Shown here: piece by piece, positions 14,866 to 22,647 of the stretch
Layout of the letters: the number at the start of each line of letters is the position of its first letter
Position numbering within the stretch: the first letter of the stretch is position 1
Assembly (NCBI GenBank): GCA_016176295.1
Contig: JACOXN010000011.1
Location: 1 to 36,521 of the forward strand
Reading direction: 5' to 3'
From: Candidatus Giovannonibacteria bacterium
GTDB lineage: Bacteria > Patescibacteriota > Minisyncoccia > UBA11713 > 2-01-FULL-45-33
Length of the DNA stretch: 36,521 nt
The notes under the pieces: generated by a model
Database searches by the model: none
The model's input: only the letters and a program-made list of their open reading frames with translations
What the model was told of the DNA's origin: nothing
Made by a program: the position numbers and the translations under genes

Positions 14866-16185
14866 ATGACTAAGCTAAAGTACGTTGGTATTTTATGCTT
14901 TTTGGCGTTATTAGGCGCCTTGCTGCCGGCAGGCAGGCCGTTTTTTGCGTATGCCGCGGGCGACGCCGGCTTGTTTTTAAGTCCTGCCAGCGGTTCTTTC
15001 GTGGTGGGAAGCACCGTGGATGTTTCCATTATTTTGGATACGAAAGGAAAAGCGGTTAATACCGTGGAAATAGAGCTGGCTTTCCCGGCGGATAAACTGC
15101 AGCTTGCGAATCCCTCCGTTGGCAAATCTATAATCCAGCTTTGGCCGGCTCCGCCTTCGTATTCCAACCGCGAAGGCAAAATTTATTTTGTAGGCGGAAT
15201 TCCTTCTCCGGGGATTGTAACTTCGCAGGGAGTCGTGCTTACTCTTACTTTCCGGGTCATTGCTCCCGGCGAGGGACAGATAAAATTCGGCGAGCGAACC
15301 AAGGTATTGGCCAACGACGGCAGAGGCACGGATATTTTGGGCCAGTCAACTCCCTCATTCATACGTTTTTTGCTTCCTCCTTCGCAGGGTCCGCAAATTT
15401 TTTCTCCCACGCATCCGGATCAGGAGCGCTGGTACAGGGATCCTAATCCGGTTTTTGTCTGGCAAAAAGGCCAGTTTGCCGAAGCATACAGTTATTCAAT
15501 TGATGAAGATCCGTCCGGTTTTCCGGACACCGTTTCCGAGGGAAAAGAAACGACGGCTTCTTTTGGCGACCTGAAATCCGGCATGCGGTATTTCCACCTG
15601 CGAGAAAAAAATGCGGGAGTCTGGGGCGGAGTTTCCCACTACTCGGTAAAGATAGACAAAGAACCGCCCGCTTCATTTATGGTCAGTGTTTCCCCCGGGC
15701 TTCATACCACAAGCCGCAACCCCATATTCAGGTTTTTCACGACAGACGCGCTTTCCGGTCTCGACCGGTTTGAAATGAAAATAGTTTCGCTTTCATCGGG
15801 AGTAACCGAGGATTCCCTGTTTTTCGGAGTTAATTCTCCCTATCAGGCGCCAAATTTTAATGCGGGCAGATACCAGGTGATAGTCCGGGCGGTTGACCTG
15901 GCGGGAAATACGACCGACGAGACTGTCACAATGAATATCGTCGGAGCGGCGACCAGATTTTTCACTCCGGAAGGAATTGATCTGATCTTTTTCTTTGTGC
16001 CGTGGATTTGGGCGGTCGTAGTTTTGGGTCTTCTCTTTTTGCTGTTCCTTATTTTGCTTTTTATGCTTTGGATTAGGCATAAACATCATTTAAAACACGC
16101 TTTTCGCGAGGACTTTAAAAAATTACTGGGTTTAATGGGGGACAGTACCCCGCCTTTGCCTCCGGTTTCAGGAGTTGTAAAATGA
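14866..16185 (+). CDS. Cohesin-domain membrane protein (439 aa)
   Basis: The signal peptide covers residues 1-31 (AYA-AGD). Residues about 34-165 form a cohesin-like beta-sandwich (VGSTVDVSIILDTKGKAVNTVEIELAFPADKLQL ... GVVLTLTFRVIAPGEGQIKF). Then come fibronectin/Ig-like segments with the WSGVSHYSVKIDKEPPxxF pattern and DLAGNTTDETVTM. Residues about 371-403 are a strong membrane helix followed by a basic cytoplasmic tail (IRHKHHLKHAF). It is thus anchored with the cohesin outside, and could present a docking site for the upstream dockerin protein. Its stop overlaps the next ATG (ATGA at 16182-16185). Domain assignment is by pattern; the pairing is inference. Confidence 0.75.
   Translation: MTKLKYVGILCFLALLGALLPAGRPFFAYAAGDAGLFLSPASGSFVVGSTVDVSIILDTKGKAVNTVEIELAFPADKLQLANPSVGKSIIQLWPAPPSYSNREGKIYFVGGIPSPGIVTSQGVVLTLTFRVIAPGEGQIKFGERTKVLANDGRGTDILGQSTPSFIRFLLPPSQGPQIFSPTHPDQERWYRDPNPVFVWQKGQFAEAYSYSIDEDPSGFPDTVSEGKETTASFGDLKSGMRYFHLREKNAGVWGGVSHYSVKIDKEPPASFMVSVSPGLHTTSRNPIFRFFTTDALSGLDRFEMKIVSLSSGVTEDSLFFGVNSPYQAPNFNAGRYQVIVRAVDLAGNTTDETVTMNIVGAATRFFTPEGIDLIFFFVPWIWAVVVLGLLFLLFLILLFMLWIRHKHHLKHAFREDFKKLLGLMGDSTPPLPPVSGVVK
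14918..14937. repeat. CCTGCCTGCCGGCAGG-family palindrome inside a signal-peptide coding region
   Basis: Eighteen of 20 bases match the palindromes at 28196 and 28323. It is read in frame as LLPAGRP within the cohesin protein signal peptide. Confidence 0.6.
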
Positions 16186-16955
16186 ATACAATGAACAAAA
16201 CTTTTATTGTGTCCGCTGCCGTTTTGGGACTTTTGTTTTGCATATTGCCGCTTTCAGTGCGCGCACAAACTAATATTCCGGTTCCCGTCATTTCAGTAAT
16301 ACCCGCGCAGTACTATCCTATGGACGAAGTGCTTTACATGGAAGGGAAAGCGAAGCCGGATTCCAAAGTCGACATATTTTTTGAAAAATATTCCGGCGGA
16401 GCCGCCCCGATAAAGATAACTGTCGAAGCCAATGATGCGGGAGAATGGTTTTTAAACGAGGACCTGGATCTTCCTTCCGGTGAATGGATGGTGCGCGCCA
16501 GGCATGCCGATCCGCAGGGCGACTGGTCCAACCCGCGCATATTGCGGTCAATAAATTCCGGTTTTACTGTTTTCGGAATAACCGTCAAATATCTTCCCCT
16601 AGCGATTTCGGTGTTTATTTTTATAATCGCCGGTTTTGGCCTTATTTTATACTCTTTTTTGAGGATACAATCGGTGAAGCGCCTGGGAAAAGAACATGCC
16701 TCGCATGAGATGCTGGAAGCGGCCAAAAAAATAGCGCGAGAGAAAGAAAAAGAGGCGATCGAACTGGTGGTGGAAAAAGGTTTTGTGAATGTAAAGCGCG
16801 ACATTGAGCTGGAACTCGACCATTTAAACTCCAAACTGAAAGCCGCCGGAGATCTTTTGCCGGAGGAGTTCGACCACAGGGACAAGTTGTTAAGAGAGCT
16901 CAGCAAGCTGGAGCAGGAAATAGACAAAAAAGTCAGGGATTTGGACGGGATATAA
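16182..16955 (+). CDS. Ig-like/TM/coiled-coil membrane protein, paralogue 1 (257 aa)
   Basis: A signal peptide (1-28, VRA-QT) is followed by an extracellular Ig-like domain (about 33-125: YYPMDEVLYMEGKAKPDSKVDIFFEK ... GEWMVRARHADPQGDWSNPRI). One membrane helix spans about 138-160. A charged, heptad-rich cytoplasmic coiled coil covers about 165-257. The layout equals that of the next gene (YYPFDEVLYIEG, WSNPRIFKV), so the two arose by duplication. Both are co-transcribed with the cohesin gene (4-nt overlap, then a 1-nt gap). They may link surface assemblies to a cytoplasmic partner through the coiled coils. No enzyme motif; function unknown. Confidence 0.7.
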   Translation: MNTMNKTFIVSAAVLGLLFCILPLSVRAQTNIPVPVISVIPAQYYPMDEVLYMEGKAKPDSKVDIFFEKYSGGAAPIKITVEANDAGEWFLNEDLDLPSGEWMVRARHADPQGDWSNPRILRSINSGFTVFGITVKYLPLAISVFIFIIAGFGLILYSFLRIQSVKRLGKEHASHEMLEAAKKIAREKEKEAIELVVEKGFVNVKRDIELELDHLNSKLKAAGDLLPEEFDHRDKLLRELSKLEQEIDKKVRDLDGI

Positions 16956-16956
16956 A

Positions 16957-17685
16957 ATGAAAAAATATCAATCATTAATTATTATTCTGGTTTGTCTTTT
17001 CACCCCCTTTCTGGCCGCAAATGCGCAATATTCTTCCATAGAATTGAAGCAGCCGACAATCATAATAAACCCGGAGATATATTATCCGTTCGATGAAGTG
17101 CTTTATATCGAAGGGCGTTCCCAGCCGAAAGGCGTAGTTGAAGTGAGGTTGCAAAAATCGGCGGCAAGGCCGATGTCGTTTAGCGTGCGTGCGGATGCGA
17201 ACGGCGAATGGGTGCTTGCGGAAAAAGTTCCTTTGGAAGCGGGAGACTGGGAGGCGAGGGCGCGCGCGATTGGGAAAACTCCGGCAGGAGATGAAATAGC
17301 GTCGGAATGGTCCAACCCCAGAATATTTAAAGTTATCGTAAACGGCATAACCATAGGCGGGGTCAATATAAAATTTGCCGCCCTCTCGCTGGTCATAGCT
17401 TTTCTGCTGATGCTGGGTATCGCTCTCGTCGTTTATTTTTCCCTCAAAGTGCGCAAGCTTAATTCCGCGCTGCTGGAAAAAGAAATAGAGGGAGCGAAAG
17501 AGACGGTTCACGAAGGTTTTAGCGAACTTAAAAAAGATGTTTTGGATGAACTCCATGCTCTGGAGATTTCCGGAAAACAGCTGGCGCCCGAAGAATTGGC
17601 CAGGAAAGAACATCTTCTGCGGGAATTGGAGCGTATGGAGCATGGAATGGAAAAAGAAATCGGCGACATTAGCCGCAGAATCTAA
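16957..17685 (+). CDS. Ig-like/TM/coiled-coil membrane protein, paralogue 2 (242 aa)
   Basis: A signal peptide ends near residue 23 (ANA-QY). The Ig-like ectodomain spans about 33-128, with a loop longer than in paralogue 1 (GKTPAGDEIASEWSNPRI). The membrane helix is about 140-163 and a coiled coil follows from about 165 to the end (ELKKDVLDELHALE ... LLRELERMEHGMEKEIGDI). It is the last gene of the cohesin operon and is followed at once by the palindromic edge of the transposase element. The cytoplasmic tails of both paralogues share the LLRELxxxE pattern, which suggests heterodimer formation; that is inference. Confidence 0.7.
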   Translation: MKKYQSLIIILVCLFTPFLAANAQYSSIELKQPTIIINPEIYYPFDEVLYIEGRSQPKGVVEVRLQKSAARPMSFSVRADANGEWVLAEKVPLEAGDWEARARAIGKTPAGDEIASEWSNPRIFKVIVNGITIGGVNIKFAALSLVIAFLLMLGIALVVYFSLKVRKLNSALLEKEIEGAKETVHEGFSELKKDVLDELHALEISGKQLAPEELARKEHLLRELERMEHGMEKEIGDISRRI

Positions 17686-17687
17686 TC

Positions 17688-17712
17688 TTGACCGAAACTA
17701 AGTTTCGGTCAA
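17688..17712. repeat. Left palindrome of the transposase element
   Basis: A perfect 25-nt palindrome with arms TTGACCGAAACT and AGTTTCGGTCAA around a central A. It lies just before the transposase start, so it could also control its expression. Confidence 0.8.
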
Positions 17713-17723
17713 TAATGCCTCAC

Positions 17724-18371
17724 ATGCGTAAATCTTCTTTCGTAGAAGGCGAATTTTATCATATTTATTCCCATTCCATCGGTAATCTTGATTTGTTCAC
17801 TTCCAGTCGGGATTATTCTCGGTTTTTGAGCGCTTTATTCGCTGCAAATGGTAAGCGTGAAATTTATCATCTGGATCGTTCTCGTGGCCTAAACTTAGTT
17901 TCGGACATACGGGACGGAAAAATAAACATCGGTGAAAGCTTAGTTGATATCATCGGGTTTTGTTTGATGCCGAATCATTTTCATCTGATATTGCGTGAAC
18001 TGTCGGATGGCAATATTTCAATTTTTATGCACCGGATATTGGTAAGTTATTCGAAATATTATAATTTAAAATATGAAAGGCGCGGGCATGTTTTTGAAAG
18101 GACTTTTGATGCTAAGCATTTGCACGATGATGAATATCTGATGCGCGCTTTGGCTTACGTGAATTTAAATCCCGAGGATCTTAAGCAGTGGAGAAGGAAG
18201 GAGGTAAAATATCCGTGGTCAAGTTTTCAGGACTACACAGAAGAAAATAGATGGGGTGGTTTGCTTAAAACAAAATTTATGCTTGATTATTTTAATTCGA
18301 GTAAAATAGAGCTCAAAGAATTTATAGAAAGCGCCAGAAAAGATGAGTATGAAAACCTTGACCTAAACTAA
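17724..18371 (+). CDS. REP-associated tyrosine transposase, Y1/HUH family (215 aa)
   Basis: Start ATG 17724 gives MRKSSFVEGEFYHIYSHSIG, the usual start of the family; ATG 17715 and TTG 17688 are alternatives, the latter lying inside the palindrome. The HUH motif is MPNHFHLIL, and the likely nucleophile tyrosine lies in RILVSYSKYYNLKYERRGHVFERTF. YVNLNPEDL and YPWSSFQDY are further family signatures. The enzyme would nick and join single-stranded DNA at REP-like hairpins. The flanking palindromes cover the start region and the stop codon (TAA 18369-18371), so the element is nearly only gene plus ends. The gene appears intact. Confidence 0.85.
   Translation: MRKSSFVEGEFYHIYSHSIGNLDLFTSSRDYSRFLSALFAANGKREIYHLDRSRGLNLVSDIRDGKINIGESLVDIIGFCLMPNHFHLILRELSDGNISIFMHRILVSYSKYYNLKYERRGHVFERTFDAKHLHDDEYLMRALAYVNLNPEDLKQWRRKEVKYPWSSFQDYTEENRWGGLLKTKFMLDYFNSSKIELKEFIESARKDEYENLDLN
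17886..17906. repeat. Degenerate third copy of the transposase-end palindrome inside the gene
   Basis: GGCCTAAACTTAGTTTCGGAC, split at its centre, has a left half like the right end (CCTAAACT) and a right half like the left end (AGTTTCGG); 18 of 21 bases match the composite. It is read as RGLNLVSD. Confidence 0.5.
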
Positions 18372-18382
18372 GTTTAGGTCAG
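18358..18382. repeat. Right palindrome of the transposase element
   Basis: Arms GACCTAAACT and AGTTTAGGTC around a central A (core 18360-18380). Compared with the left end, G to T in one arm is matched by C to A in the other, so pairing is preserved. Confidence 0.8.
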
Positions 18383-18438
18383 TTGGCCATTTTCATATTT
18401 TTTTCATCGGCAGATATTATTATGAACTTATAATTAAA

Positions 18439-18460
18439 AACCCCGGGAGGGGTTATTGTT
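18439..18460. terminator. Bidirectional terminator between transposase and proline dehydrogenase
   Basis: AACCCC-GGGA-GGGGTT. On the - strand it is followed by TTTTAATT, directly after the proline dehydrogenase gene; on the + strand by ATTGTTTTTT. Confidence 0.7.
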
Positions 18461-18472
18461 TTTTGAATTAAT

Positions 18473-19372
18473 TTATAAAGATAGAAGCAAGTATTTCGGG
18501 TTTTCCAGCAGCCGTCTTTTGACATACCCTGCCCATTCCGGGCCGTATATCAGATAGATATGCGGAGGATGCCCCATACCTTTCAATGCCCGGGCGAGCT
18601 CGGTGTTTACGCCATAGAGTATGGCCGGGTGGGTGTAAGGAGACCCTGCGAAAAAATTTTGGATGTCGGTCTCGTGGGTCGCTATCTCAACTTCAATTTT
18701 ATGATTGACGAGAACACGAATCATTCTTCTAAATTGCCAAAGTATTTCTGGAAGCTCTCGTTCAAATGAGAGCGTCAGGGGGTTCTCTTTTCTGTAAGCG
18801 CCTTTGCAAATCCGCGTGGGGATGGGGCGCTTCGCCAGCCGGAAGCAAAACTTTTCCCAATTTTCACTGCGGATATTCGCTTGCACGACCCGTCCGATAT
18901 TGCGGAATCCCGCGTCCCAGAGTGTGTCCAAAAAATCGAAGTATTTTGAGGCGTATTCCGGTTCTTCGGCATCTATCCAGACTCTGATGTTTTGGCCCTC
19001 GGCCTTTTCAAGTACCTCGTAAAATTCGTCGTTGATGGACGAATTCAGATCCGCTTCCAAAATTCCGAACTGGCTTAACTTGAGGGATACGGAAGCCGTG
19101 AGATTTTCCCCATGAAGTTGGGCCCTTCGCAATTCATCCAAAAGTTCGGAATAAGCGCTGCAGGTTTGAACGACGGCTTTCCGGTTATGAGCGTGTTCTC
19201 CCGCATAATTTAAAATTACAGGATAGCCGTCACGCGAGAGTTCGCGGGCTTTTTCCAGCCCTTCTTTGAGAGTTCTTCCCGCGATGAAGTTTTTTGCGAT
19301 GGGCCAGGCCCAATATTTCCAGCCGGGCATCTTTACCGCTATATTTGCCGCTAATTCCAATGGGTTAAGCAT
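18473..19372 (-). CDS. Proline dehydrogenase family protein (299 aa)
   Basis: The first ATG is 19372 (MLNPLELAAN); TTG 19378 lies 2 codons upstream. An FAD-dependent TIM-barrel proline dehydrogenase would oxidise proline to pyrroline-5-carboxylate. Seen: SVSLKLSQFG, VWIDAEEPEYASKYFDFLD, RVVQANIRS, RICKGAYRKE, EIATHETD, and the C-terminal YGPEWAGYVKRRLLENP, matching the family's YG-x(2)-W-x(2)-YxxRRLxENP. Length fits the monofunctional type; no P5C dehydrogenase is fused or adjacent. It diverges from dnaG with a 60-bp shared promoter region. CPR bacteria often keep this gene despite reduced metabolism; its role there is unclear. Confidence 0.85.
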   Translation of the reverse strand: MLNPLELAANIAVKMPGWKYWAWPIAKNFIAGRTLKEGLEKARELSRDGYPVILNYAGEHAHNRKAVVQTCSAYSELLDELRRAQLHGENLTASVSLKLSQFGILEADLNSSINDEFYEVLEKAEGQNIRVWIDAEEPEYASKYFDFLDTLWDAGFRNIGRVVQANIRSENWEKFCFRLAKRPIPTRICKGAYRKENPLTLSFERELPEILWQFRRMIRVLVNHKIEVEIATHETDIQNFFAGSPYTHPAILYGVNTELARALKGMGHPPHIYLIYGPEWAGYVKRRLLENPKYLLLSL

Positions 19373-19392
19373 TTTCAATGACCTCTTGTTCT

Positions 19393-19421
19393 TTGCTTAA
19401 ACTTTAGAAAAACTATATAAT
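19393..19421 (+). promoter_or_regulatory. Promoter of dnaG-rpoD, probably leaderless
   Basis: TTGCTT (19393-19398), 17-bp spacer, perfect TATAAT (19416-19421). The expected start near 19428 leaves about 5 nt before ATG 19433. Confidence 0.6.
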
Positions 19422-19429
19422 TATTGCAA
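19401..19429 (-). promoter_or_regulatory. Candidate promoter of proline dehydrogenase
   Basis: On the - strand TTGCAA (19424-19429), 17-bp spacer, TAAAGT (19401-19406). AAGAGGT about 10 nt before ATG 19372 could act as a ribosome site. It overlaps the dnaG promoter. Confidence 0.4.
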
Positions 19430-19432
19430 GTT

Positions 19433-21274
19433 ATGCCATCACCTGTTGAAGAAATAAAGCAAAGAATAGACGTTGCCGAGCTTATCGGTTCGTATGTAAG
19501 ACTTCAGAAGACCGGGGCGAATTTTAAGGGGCTTTGCCCTTTTCATAACGAAAAAACACCATCGTTCGTGGTTTCCCCGTCGCGCCAGATATGGCATTGC
19601 TTCGGATGTTCTAAAGGCGGGGATATTTTCAGGTTCATCATGGAAATCGAGGGACATGAGTTTCCGGAAGCTCTAAAAATATTGGCGGAGAAAGCCGGTG
19701 TGCAGATAAAAAGGGAAGACCCATTGATAAGGAGCGAAAGGAACAGGCTTTACGCGATAATGGAGGAAGCCGCAAAATTTTTTGAAGACAATCTCTATGG
19801 AGAAACGGTTCCATCTGAAAATTCTTTAACCCCACCGCGGAATAAGTCTGGATTGAATTCCGCGGCGGCGCGCCCCCACCCAGAATTTTCATCTGGAACC
19901 GTTTCTCCTCATCGTTATTTAATATCTCGCGGTCTTAAAGATGAAACCATAAAAGAATTCCGTGTCGGGTTTGCTCCGGCTGAATGGAGGAATCTTTTAA
20001 ACCGCCTGGTTGCGAAAGGATTCAAAGCTGAAGAGGCGGAAAAAGCGGGGCTGGTCATCAAGAAGCAGGAATCGGGAATAAGAAATCAGGGGTACTATGA
20101 CCGCTTCAGGGGGAGGATAATTTTTCCGGTTTTTGACTACAACGGCAGAGTGATAGCTTTCGGCGGCAGGATAATGCCGGGGGCGGATGAAAACTCCGCA
20201 AAGTATATCAATTCGCCGGAGACGATGCTTTACCAGAAAAGCAAAGTGCTATACGGCCTCCACAAAGCAAAAACGGAAATATTAAAAAAAGGCGAATGTG
20301 TGCTTGTGGAGGGATACATAGACGCGCTCATGGCCTGGCAGGCAGGGACTAAAAATGTGGTAGCCTCGTCCGGAACAGCTCTCACCCAGAGCCATTTGGA
20401 TATTTTGCGCCGGCTTTGTGAAAATCTGATTGCGTCTTTCGACATGGACTCCGCCGGAGCCGACGCTTCCAAGCGCGGCATAGAAATGGCGCTGGCGAAT
20501 AATTTCAATATAAAGATAGTGAGTTTGGGAGAGGCGAAAGATCCGGCGGATCTGGTGGCGAAAGACCCGGCACTTTGGCAGAAAGCCGTAGCTGAAGCCA
20601 GGCACATAGTGAGGTTCTTCATGGATAATCTGCTTGCGGCTCATCCTAGAGGAACCCCCGAGCTTTCAAGGGAATTTCAGAAAGCCGTGATACCGAAAGT
20701 GGCATCGCTTTCCACTGATCTTGAGAAAGCGCACTGGGTAGGAGAGATTGCGAAGACGCTGGGTATAAATGAGGATGCGGTTTGGGCGGCATTGAAAAAG
20801 GTAAATATGGGGAAATCGTCTGTTTCGGGCCAGTATTCCGGTTTGAGACCCGGAGCCGGCAAATCCCGGAAAGAGTTGCTTGAAGACAGGGTTTTAGGTA
20901 TGCTTGCGAAATCGCCCGAATTGTTCCTCAAATCGGAATCGGAGCTCAAAGAATCATTCTTTGCGCTGGACAAGGTTCCGATATTCGTGGAGTTTAAAAA
21001 AATCTCCGCGGGGGAGTCTTCGGGGTTCGGAGCGCCAATGCAGGAACTTGTTTCGCGGATGGCGCTCGAAACGGAGATTTTTCTGGAGACCGTGGCTGAT
21101 ATGGAGGAGGAGTTCAGGCGCTGCGGACGGGAGCTTAAAAAGGAGCATTTGAAAGAAAAACTAACCGGCATCTCGCAGATGGTCGGCAAAGCCGAGGCGG
21201 AAAGGTCCAAAGAATTGCCGAAACTTATGGAGGAATTCAGGGTCGTCTCTTCGGAACTTTTGAAATTAAATTAA
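19433..21274 (+). CDS. dnaG: DNA primase
   Basis: Makes RNA primers at the replication fork. ATG 19433 is preferred to TTG 19424, which lies between the -10 and the expected start site. The CHC2 zinc finger is C35-x2-H38 ... C56-x2-C59 (GLCPFHNEKTPSF ... WHCFGCSKGGD). The Toprim core has E293 (LVEGYID) and the acidic pair D337/D339 (SFDMDSAG). The catalytic part (RNA polymerase core) begins about residue 160, and a helicase-binding C-terminal region follows. Unusual: residues about 123-159, in the linker between zinc and catalytic domains, are encoded by a 110-bp nested palindromic element (19799-19908) inserted in frame. Followed after 95 nt by rpoD, as in the classic macromolecular synthesis operon but without rpsU. 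Confidence 0.97.
   Translation: MPSPVEEIKQRIDVAELIGSYVRLQKTGANFKGLCPFHNEKTPSFVVSPSRQIWHCFGCSKGGDIFRFIMEIEGHEFPEALKILAEKAGVQIKREDPLIRSERNRLYAIMEEAAKFFEDNLYGETVPSENSLTPPRNKSGLNSAAARPHPEFSSGTVSPHRYLISRGLKDETIKEFRVGFAPAEWRNLLNRLVAKGFKAEEAEKAGLVIKKQESGIRNQGYYDRFRGRIIFPVFDYNGRVIAFGGRIMPGADENSAKYINSPETMLYQKSKVLYGLHKAKTEILKKGECVLVEGYIDALMAWQAGTKNVVASSGTALTQSHLDILRRLCENLIASFDMDSAGADASKRGIEMALANNFNIKIVSLGEAKDPADLVAKDPALWQKAVAEARHIVRFFMDNLLAAHPRGTPELSREFQKAVIPKVASLSTDLEKAHWVGEIAKTLGINEDAVWAALKKVNMGKSSVSGQYSGLRPGAGKSRKELLEDRVLGMLAKSPELFLKSESELKESFFALDKVPIFVEFKKISAGESSGFGAPMQELVSRMALETEIFLETVADMEEEFRRCGRELKKEHLKEKLTGISQMVGKAEAERSKELPKLMEEFRVVSSELLKLN
19799..19908. repeat. Nested palindromic element inserted in frame in dnaG
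   Basis: Outer arms of 27 bp (19799-19825 and 19882-19908) are inverted copies with two or three mismatches; both begin or end with the GGAGAAACGGTTCC sequence or its complement. Inner arms CCGCGGAAT (19835-19843) and ATTCCGCGG (19857-19865) are perfect. The element adds about 37 residues (ETVPSENSLTPPRNKSG...) with no stop and no frame change. It resembles in principle the palindromic elements of Rickettsia that insert within genes. Confidence 0.8.
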
Positions 21275-21276
21275 CC

Positions 21277-21301
21277 CGCCAAATTTTGCATGATTTTGGC
21301 G
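21277..21301. repeat. Hairpin between dnaG and rpoD
   Basis: CGCCAAA and TTTGGCG, 7-bp stem, just after the dnaG stop. No T run follows, so it may be a processing or weak attenuation site. No promoter was recognised in the 95-nt gap. Confidence 0.35.
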
Positions 21302-21369
21302 AAGTGATCAAAAAGTAAAAAGCAATTAAACTTATAAAATGAGAATTAATAATTAAATTTAGGCGGGAA

Positions 21370-22635
21370 ATGGCAAAAGCTTTAAAAAAAAGTAAAAAAA
21401 TAAAGCCAAGGAGATTAGGCATAAAGTCCAAAAAGCCCAAGAAAAAGAGCGCTGTTTTGATGCGTAAAAAAGGTAAAAACCGTCAGACTTCGCGGGCCGC
21501 CGTATCTCGCCTTGGCGCAAGAGCTAAAGCGGGCAAAGCCAAAACCAAGCTCACGAAGGAAGAGTTCACCCAGGAGAAAATAGAAACGCTGATGAAAAAA
21601 GGCCAGGAGAGGGGGTTTGTGACCTACGCGGAAATATTGAGTACTTTCCCGCATATTGAATTCGATCTTGGTTTTTTGGAAAATCTTTACGCGCGTTTGG
21701 ATACTTCAGGGATCGATGTCTTGGAGGGAAAAGAACTTTTGGAGCTTGACGACGGGAAGAAAACTCCGAAAGAGCTCGCCATGGAACGGGAAGCCCATCT
21801 TCCCCGTGTGCCGGATTCCGTGCAGATGTATTTAAAAGAGATAGGGCGGATAGCGCTCCTTACCGCGGAAGAAGAGCGGGAGCTCGCAAAAAGAATAGAA
21901 ATAGGGGATGAAGATGCCAAAAAGAAGCTGGCGCAGGCCAACTTGAGGCTCGTGGTTTCCATCGCCAAAAGATATGTCGGCCGGTCGCCCAATCTTACCC
22001 TTCTTGACCTGATTCAGGAGGGAACTCTGGGCCTTTTCAGGGCGGTTGAAAAATTCGAATGGAGAAAAGGATACAAATTTTCGACCTATGCCACCTGGTG
22101 GATCAGGCAGGCGATAACGAGAGCCCTGGCCGACCAGGCGCGCACCATCAGGATTCCGGTGCACATGGTGGAAACAATTTCAAAATACCAGCAGGTGGTG
22201 CGCAGGCTCACGCAGGAATTGGGGAGGGACCCTTTGGCCGAAGAGATAGCGGCGGAAATGGCGATGGACGTAAAAAAGATCCACTACATCCAGCAGATAT
22301 CCCAGGATACGGCTTCATTGGAAGCTCCGGTGGGGGACGACGACGAGGATTCTCTCCTTGGGGATTTTATTGAAGACGAAAAAATGCTGACTCCCGCGCA
22401 GGAATCGGCAAGGCGCCTTTTGCGGGATCATTTAAAAGAAATAATGATAGACCTGATGCCCAGGGAGCAGAAAATTTTACGTATGCGTTTCGGTTTGGAC
22501 GACGGCGTTACGCATACTCTGGAAGAGGTGGGGAAAGAATTCGGTGTGACTCGCGAACGCATCAGACAAATAGAAGCAAAAGCCATCGAGAAAATAAAAC
22601 AGCACGAAAAATCGGTTAAATTGCAGGGGTATTAA
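21370..22635 (+). CDS. rpoD: Primary sigma factor (sigma70)
   Basis: Directs RNA polymerase to housekeeping promoters. Residues 1-60 are a very basic Lys/Arg-rich extension, followed by a region-1.1-like segment ([26 protein letters not shown]) and region 1.2 ([21 protein letters not shown]). Region 2 is highly conserved ([54 protein letters not shown]), then region 3 ([26 protein letters not shown]), and region 4 with the -35-binding helix ([26 protein letters not shown]). This fits the TTGACA/TATAAT-type promoters seen here. The 3' end converges on the histidine kinase gene; the repaired kinase frame would overlap rpoD by 20 bp. Confidence 0.97.
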   Translation: MAKALKKSKKIKPRRLGIKSKKPKKKSAVLMRKKGKNRQTSRAAVSRLGARAKAGKAKTKLTKEEFTQEKIETLMKKGQERGFVTYAEILSTFPHIEFDLGFLENLYARLDTSGIDVLEGKELLELDDGKKTPKELAMEREAHLPRVPDSVQMYLKEIGRIALLTAEEERELAKRIEIGDEDAKKKLAQANLRLVVSIAKRYVGRSPNLTLLDLIQEGTLGLFRAVEKFEWRKGYKFSTYATWWIRQAITRALADQARTIRIPVHMVETISKYQQVVRRLTQELGRDPLAEEIAAEMAMDVKKIHYIQQISQDTASLEAPVGDDDEDSLLGDFIEDEKMLTPAQESARRLLRDHLKEIMIDLMPREQKILRMRFGLDDGVTHTLEEVGKEFGVTRERIRQIEAKAIEKIKQHEKSVKLQGY

Positions 22636-22647
22636 GAAGCGGAAGCT

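Noticed and set aside
13506-16185. A true cellulosome
   Set aside because: No glycoside hydrolase, scaffoldin repeats or cellulose-binding domain is visible; only one cohesin and one dockerin.
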